From the NCBI RefSeq assembly GCF_001544095.1, contig NZ_BCPT01000007.1, positions 105,804 to 169,803 of the forward strand: a DNA stretch of 64,000 nt. The letters are read 5' to 3'. The notes under the pieces were generated by a model that saw only the letters and a program-made list of their open reading frames with translations, did not search any database and was not told where the DNA came from. Shown here one piece after another: positions 61,177 through 64,000 of this stretch. The position numbers and the translations under genes are program-made. This DNA comes from Enterococcus casseliflavus NBRC 100478. Lineage in GTDB: Bacteria > Bacillota > Bacilli > Lactobacillales > Enterococcaceae. Within the stretch, counting starts at the first letter, position 1. The number at the start of each line of letters is the position of its first letter.

Positions 61177-61329
61177 AAACTAAACATTTGATTACAGCAT
61201 AAACAGATTATTTTCAAAAACCATTTTTATTCAGCAAGCTTTAACAAGCTGCTATGGATATGTTTTTTGATTTGCTACAGTGATTAAATAGGTTGCTCCT
61301 TCTAAAACCTGTCCCAATCAAAGACACCG

Positions 61330-61358
61330 TTGCATTTTCAGAAATGAAACGGTAAACT
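61330..61358 (+). promoter_or_regulatory. Promoter for pyrD
   Basis: TTGCAT (61330-61335), 17-base spacer, TAAACT (61353-61358), 28 bases before the start codon. Confidence 0.55.
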
Positions 61359-61385
61359 AGTTGAAAAGATTGGAGGAATGAATCA

Positions 61386-62324
61386 ATGTTAGCTACGAAT
61401 TTTGGGAAATATACATACGAAAATCCGTTTATGAACGCCTCAGGAGTCCATTGTATGACGATCGAGGAATTAGATGAATTAGCGGTATCAGCAGCTGGAT
61501 CATTTGTCACAAAGAGTGCAACGCTAGAAGCACGTGCCGGAAATCCAGAACCACGTTATACCGATTTACCTTTAGGAAGCATCAATTCGATGGGATTACC
61601 AAATCTAGGGGTGGACTACTACTTAGATTATGCCATCAAAAAACAGCAGGAAATGACTCAGCAAGCGCCTTTCTTTTTCTCTGTCGCTGGTATGAGCGTG
61701 GCTGAAAACATTGAGTTATTGAAGAAGATCCAAGAAAGTGATTTTGAAGGAATCACTGAGTTGAATCTTTCTTGTCCAAACGTGCCAGGAAAACCACAAG
61801 TTGCCTATGATTTTCCTTTGACCGATCAAATTCTTGAAACAGTCTTTGGTTTTTTCACAAAACCTTTAGGTGTCAAATTGCCGCCATACTTTGATTTGGC
61901 TCACTTTGATGAGATGGCTAAGATATTGAATAAGTATCCGTTAACCTACATCAATTCAATCAATAGTATTGGGAATGCTTTATTCATCGATCCTGCTACT
62001 GACTCGGTAGTCATCAAACCAAAAGATGGTTTTGGTGGTCTCGGAGGCGAATATGTGAAACCGACGGCATTAGCCAATGTGCGGGCTTTCTATACACGTC
62101 TCAAGCCAGAAATCAAAATTATTGGTACAGGTGGGATTCGTAATGGTCAAGATGCGTATGAGCATTTGTTGTGTGGTGCCTCTATGTTGCAGATCGGCAC
62201 AGAGTTGCAAAAAGAAGGGCCGGCGATCTTTGAACGATTGACGAAAGAATTAGAAACGATCATGAAAGAAAAAGGATATCAATCAATCAGTGAATTTCAA
62301 GGCAAACTAAAAACGATTGATTAA
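61386..62324 (+). CDS. pyrD: Dihydroorotate dehydrogenase, class 1A (fumarate)
   Basis: A 312-residue cytosolic FMN enzyme. Start [19 protein letters not shown]; catalytic Cys130 in [17 protein letters not shown]-terminal phosphate-binding [20 protein letters not shown]. The Cys base in place of Ser and lack of an N-terminal extension mark class 1A, which uses fumarate as electron acceptor. Makes orotate for pyrimidines. It lies alone, away from the pyr operon. GGAGGA upstream. Confidence 0.93.
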   Translation: MLATNFGKYTYENPFMNASGVHCMTIEELDELAVSAAGSFVTKSATLEARAGNPEPRYTDLPLGSINSMGLPNLGVDYYLDYAIKKQQEMTQQAPFFFSVAGMSVAENIELLKKIQESDFEGITELNLSCPNVPGKPQVAYDFPLTDQILETVFGFFTKPLGVKLPPYFDLAHFDEMAKILNKYPLTYINSINSIGNALFIDPATDSVVIKPKDGFGGLGGEYVKPTALANVRAFYTRLKPEIKIIGTGGIRNGQDAYEHLLCGASMLQIGTELQKEGPAIFERLTKELETIMKEKGYQSISEFQGKLKTID

Positions 62325-62389
62325 AACGACTTTCTATCATCCTCTGTTTCTTTTTATAGAAGAAAGTCATAGAAGAAAGGTGGGGTTAA

Positions 62390-62911
62390 ATGGAGAAATT
62401 TCGTAAAACAACTGAGGACGATTTAACGGAGTTAATGGCGCTGATTGAGGAAGGAATTGCTTTTTTAAAAGCTCAAGGATCACCACAATGGCAAAATGGC
62501 TATGGCCCAAAAGAAATTCAAATCAAAGAAGATATCGCAAAAGGCGAAAGCTATGTGTTAGTGAAAGATGGGAAAATCGCAGCGTCTGCGACACTGGTTT
62601 CTGGTGATGATCCTGTCTACAACGCAATTACCGGCGCAGGATGGGATGGAAACGGTCCGTATCTATCCATTCATCGCGTCGTTGTCAGTTCTCATTTTAA
62701 AGGGCAAAAGTTAAGTGCCAAATTGCTGCAAGCTCTTGAAGTGGTTGCATTAGAGCAAGGAATCGTTGATTTGCGTATCGATACGTATAAAGCCAATATT
62801 GGGATGCAAAAGAATATCCAAGCAGCTGGCTATCAATATAAAGGAGAGGTAACATTTCCTTTTCCGAATGGAGAGCGATTGGCGTTTCAAAAACGTTTGA
62901 TCACAAACTAA
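62390..62911 (+). CDS. GNAT-family N-acetyltransferase
   Basis: A 173-residue acetyltransferase. LSIHRVVVSSHFKGQKLSAK holds the CoA loop (in degenerate form) and RIDTYKANIGMQKNIQAAGY the last helix. Substrate unknown. GAAAGGTGGG precedes the ATG. It lies 65 bases behind pyrD and may be co-transcribed. Confidence 0.85.
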   Translation: MEKFRKTTEDDLTELMALIEEGIAFLKAQGSPQWQNGYGPKEIQIKEDIAKGESYVLVKDGKIAASATLVSGDDPVYNAITGAGWDGNGPYLSIHRVVVSSHFKGQKLSAKLLQALEVVALEQGIVDLRIDTYKANIGMQKNIQAAGYQYKGEVTFPFPNGERLAFQKRLITN

Positions 62912-63050
62912 ACATTCTTTTTCCATTCTTGTCATTTGTCTGAAAGAATGGAAAAGGTGTGTCAAAGTGAATTTTTGGTATGAAAATGTGGATAATGGTT
63001 GTCAGAATCCTTTCGGCTTGCTAAGATAAGCACGTAAAGGACGGTGCCAA

Positions 63051-63236
63051 ATGAAGAAAAGAATCAAAAAGAAAAAAGCTTATAAAAAATACATCCATGA
63101 TATTTTTGCAGGTTATGAAGAAATGCTTGAAAATCCAGCGATCGATGAGAAGAAGTTCTCTTATTTGAAAGAAGAAACAACCTTAAAACGAGACGATCAA
63201 AATCAAATCCGTTTCCGTACGATCGATATTGATTAA
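63051..63236 (+). CDS. Small basic protein of unknown function
   Basis: A 61-residue protein with a strongly Lys-rich start (KKRIKKKKAYKKYIHDIFAG) and a helical middle. No recognised family. AAAGGA lies nine bases before the ATG, and a proper terminator follows, so it is probably real. Confidence 0.6.
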   Translation: MKKRIKKKKAYKKYIHDIFAGYEEMLENPAIDEKKFSYLKEETTLKRDDQNQIRFRTIDID

Positions 63237-63260
63237 ACTACCTTTTGGGTAGTTTTTTTC
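63235..63260 (+). terminator. Terminator of the small gene
   Basis: AACTACC (63236-63242) pairs with GGTAGTT (63248-63254), followed by T residues. It overlaps the stop codon. Confidence 0.8.
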
Positions 63261-63486
63261 TTTGTTTTTGTTAATTGGAAAAATTTCAGAAAAAAAGCTT
63301 GCTCTTTCATTCATAGAGTGATAAAGTATTCAACGTTGGCAATTGAGCCAGCGGGTCAAAACAACAGTTGAAAAATCTTCAAAAAAGACTTGACCAAAAA
63401 TAAAACAGATGATATTATAACGAAGTCGCAATGATAAAACAGTTAATCAATGTTGATACATCAACAAAATTAATTGAAAAAAGTTG

Positions 63487-63515
63487 TTGACAAATAACAA
63501 ATCATTTGTTATTCT
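63487..63515 (+). promoter_or_regulatory. rRNA operon promoter P1
   Basis: TTGACA (63487-63492), 17-base spacer, TATTCT (63510-63515). Confidence 0.75.
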
Positions 63516-63584
63516 AATTAAGTCGCTGAGACAGCCGCTACGAAGTTGAAAAACAACGAGCGAAAAAAACTTTTAAAAAAATAG

Positions 63585-63613
63585 TTGACAATCAAATGTC
63601 GCTCTGATATGAT
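63585..63613 (+). promoter_or_regulatory. rRNA operon promoter P2
   Basis: TTGACA (63585-63590), 17-base spacer, TATGAT (63608-63613). It is about 98 bases after P1, the tandem arrangement typical of rrn operons in Firmicutes. Confidence 0.8.
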
Positions 63614-63776
63614 ATAAAAGTTGCTAACACAGCACGGTAGACCTTTGAAAACTGAACAAAGCAAGCAAACGAACCAATGTGTAGGACGTTTCAATTTATT
63701 GAAACAAATACATGCAAGCAATAGCTAGCAAAGTTAATTTTTATGAGCTTAATGACCGTATGGTCATTCAAACAAA

Positions 63777-64000
63777 TCATTATGAGAGTTTGATCCTGGC
63801 TCAGGACGAACGCTGGCGGCGTGCCTAATACATGCAAGTCGAACGCTTTTTCTTTCACCGGAGCTTGCTCCACCAAAAGAAAAAGAGTGGCGAACGGGTG
63901 AGTAACACGTGGGTAACCTGCCCATCAGAAGGGGATAACACTTGGAAACAGGTGCTAATACCGTATAACACTATTTTCCGCATGGAAGAAAGTTGAAAGA
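63777..64000 (+). rRNA. rrs: 16S ribosomal RNA, 5' end (partial)
   Basis: The universal start AGAGTTTGATCCTGGCTCAG is at about 63784-63803, followed by GACGAACGCTGGCGGCGTGC and the enterococcal hairpin with CACCGGAGCTTGCTCCACC. The gene runs off the window end. From memory, this first hairpin resembles E. casseliflavus/E. gallinarum. Confidence 0.97.

Larger units (their letters stand above)
63261..63776. other. rRNA operon upstream and leader region
   Basis: No protein gene. AT-rich upstream sequence (63261-63486), two promoters, then a leader with the segment GACCTTTGAAAACTGAACAA (about 63641-63660), as found near enterococcal rRNA genes, and a small hairpin ATGACCGTATGGTCAT just before the 16S gene. 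Confidence 0.7.

Noticed and set aside
1..64000. CRISPR arrays, complete insertion sequences, prophage genes, tRNA genes
   Set aside because: No regularly spaced repeats, transposase or integrase motifs, phage structural genes or cloverleaf sequences were recognised on reading.

Overview
The window is chromosomal DNA of a low-to-moderate GC Gram-positive coccus, almost certainly an Enterococcus. The 16S rRNA gene that starts near position 63777 has the Enterococcus 5' end, and from memory its first variable hairpin resembles the E. casseliflavus/E. gallinarum group. The gene content fits: PTS transport, pyruvate oxidase, class 1A dihydroorotate dehydrogenase, a Bce-type peptide-antibiotic module and the comE operon. 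No phage, complete insertion sequence, CRISPR array or tRNA gene was recognised.

Layout. 1-2.2 kb: 3' end of a PEP-carboxykinase-like gene, a VOC protein and a prenyltransferase-repeat protein. 2.3-6.8 kb: two-component system plus ABC transporter of the BceRS-BceAB type. 7.1-12.5 kb: accessory genes (leaderless M23-type peptidase, CDP-alcohol phosphatidyltransferase, serine hydrolase, small dimeric-barrel proteins, DUF3788, VOC). 12.6-16 kb: LysR regulator divergent from a lipoprotein hydrolase, a cyclophilin-like lipoprotein and an O-acetyltransferase. 16-18.6 kb: flotillin/NfeD pair and a 42-residue ORF behind a structured leader. 18.7-21.9 kb: pyruvate oxidase, orphan nanE, MerR regulator. 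22-24.3 kb: DHA2 drug exporter with a DUF4811 partner. 24.4-27.8 kb: aminotransferase and a polar amino acid ABC importer whose binding protein and permease are fused. 28.2-33.1 kb: gpmA, ACT/DUF711 pair, TPM-domain protein, HAD phosphatase. 33.2-38.5 kb: envelope block (two-component system, class B penicillin-binding protein, CAP protein). 38.6-43.7 kb: AraC regulator, PTS IIC and a GH78 rhamnosidase-like enzyme, with a consensus cre site. 43.8-48.6 kb: comEA-comEB-comEC-holA, convergent with rpsT. 48.9-53.5 kb: Pit phosphate transporter with DUF47 protein, uppP, histidine phosphatase, metallo-hydrolase, GNAT. 53.7-59.1 kb: lipoprotein, a RecB/Cas4-like nuclease fused to an XPD/DinG helicase, YajQ, YitT, DUF59. 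59.1-61.4 kb: gene-poor, AT-rich, with a DUF2500 gene and a decayed zinc-type dehydrogenase. 61.4-64 kb: pyrD, GNAT, a small basic protein and the start of an rRNA operon with tandem promoters.

Themes. Several modules face the cell envelope (Bce module, PBP/CAP block, uppP, flotillin, lipoproteins). Most regulators lie divergent from their likely targets. The strongest candidates for a second look are the nuclease-helicase fusion (54545-57043), the lipoprotein hydrolase with a strong internal start (13664/13790), the nested RNA stem before the CAP gene (37299-37400), and the promoter, terminator-like hairpin and micro-ORF unit (18304-18630). Promoter, operator and terminator calls are by eye. 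Family names come from motif recognition without database searches.
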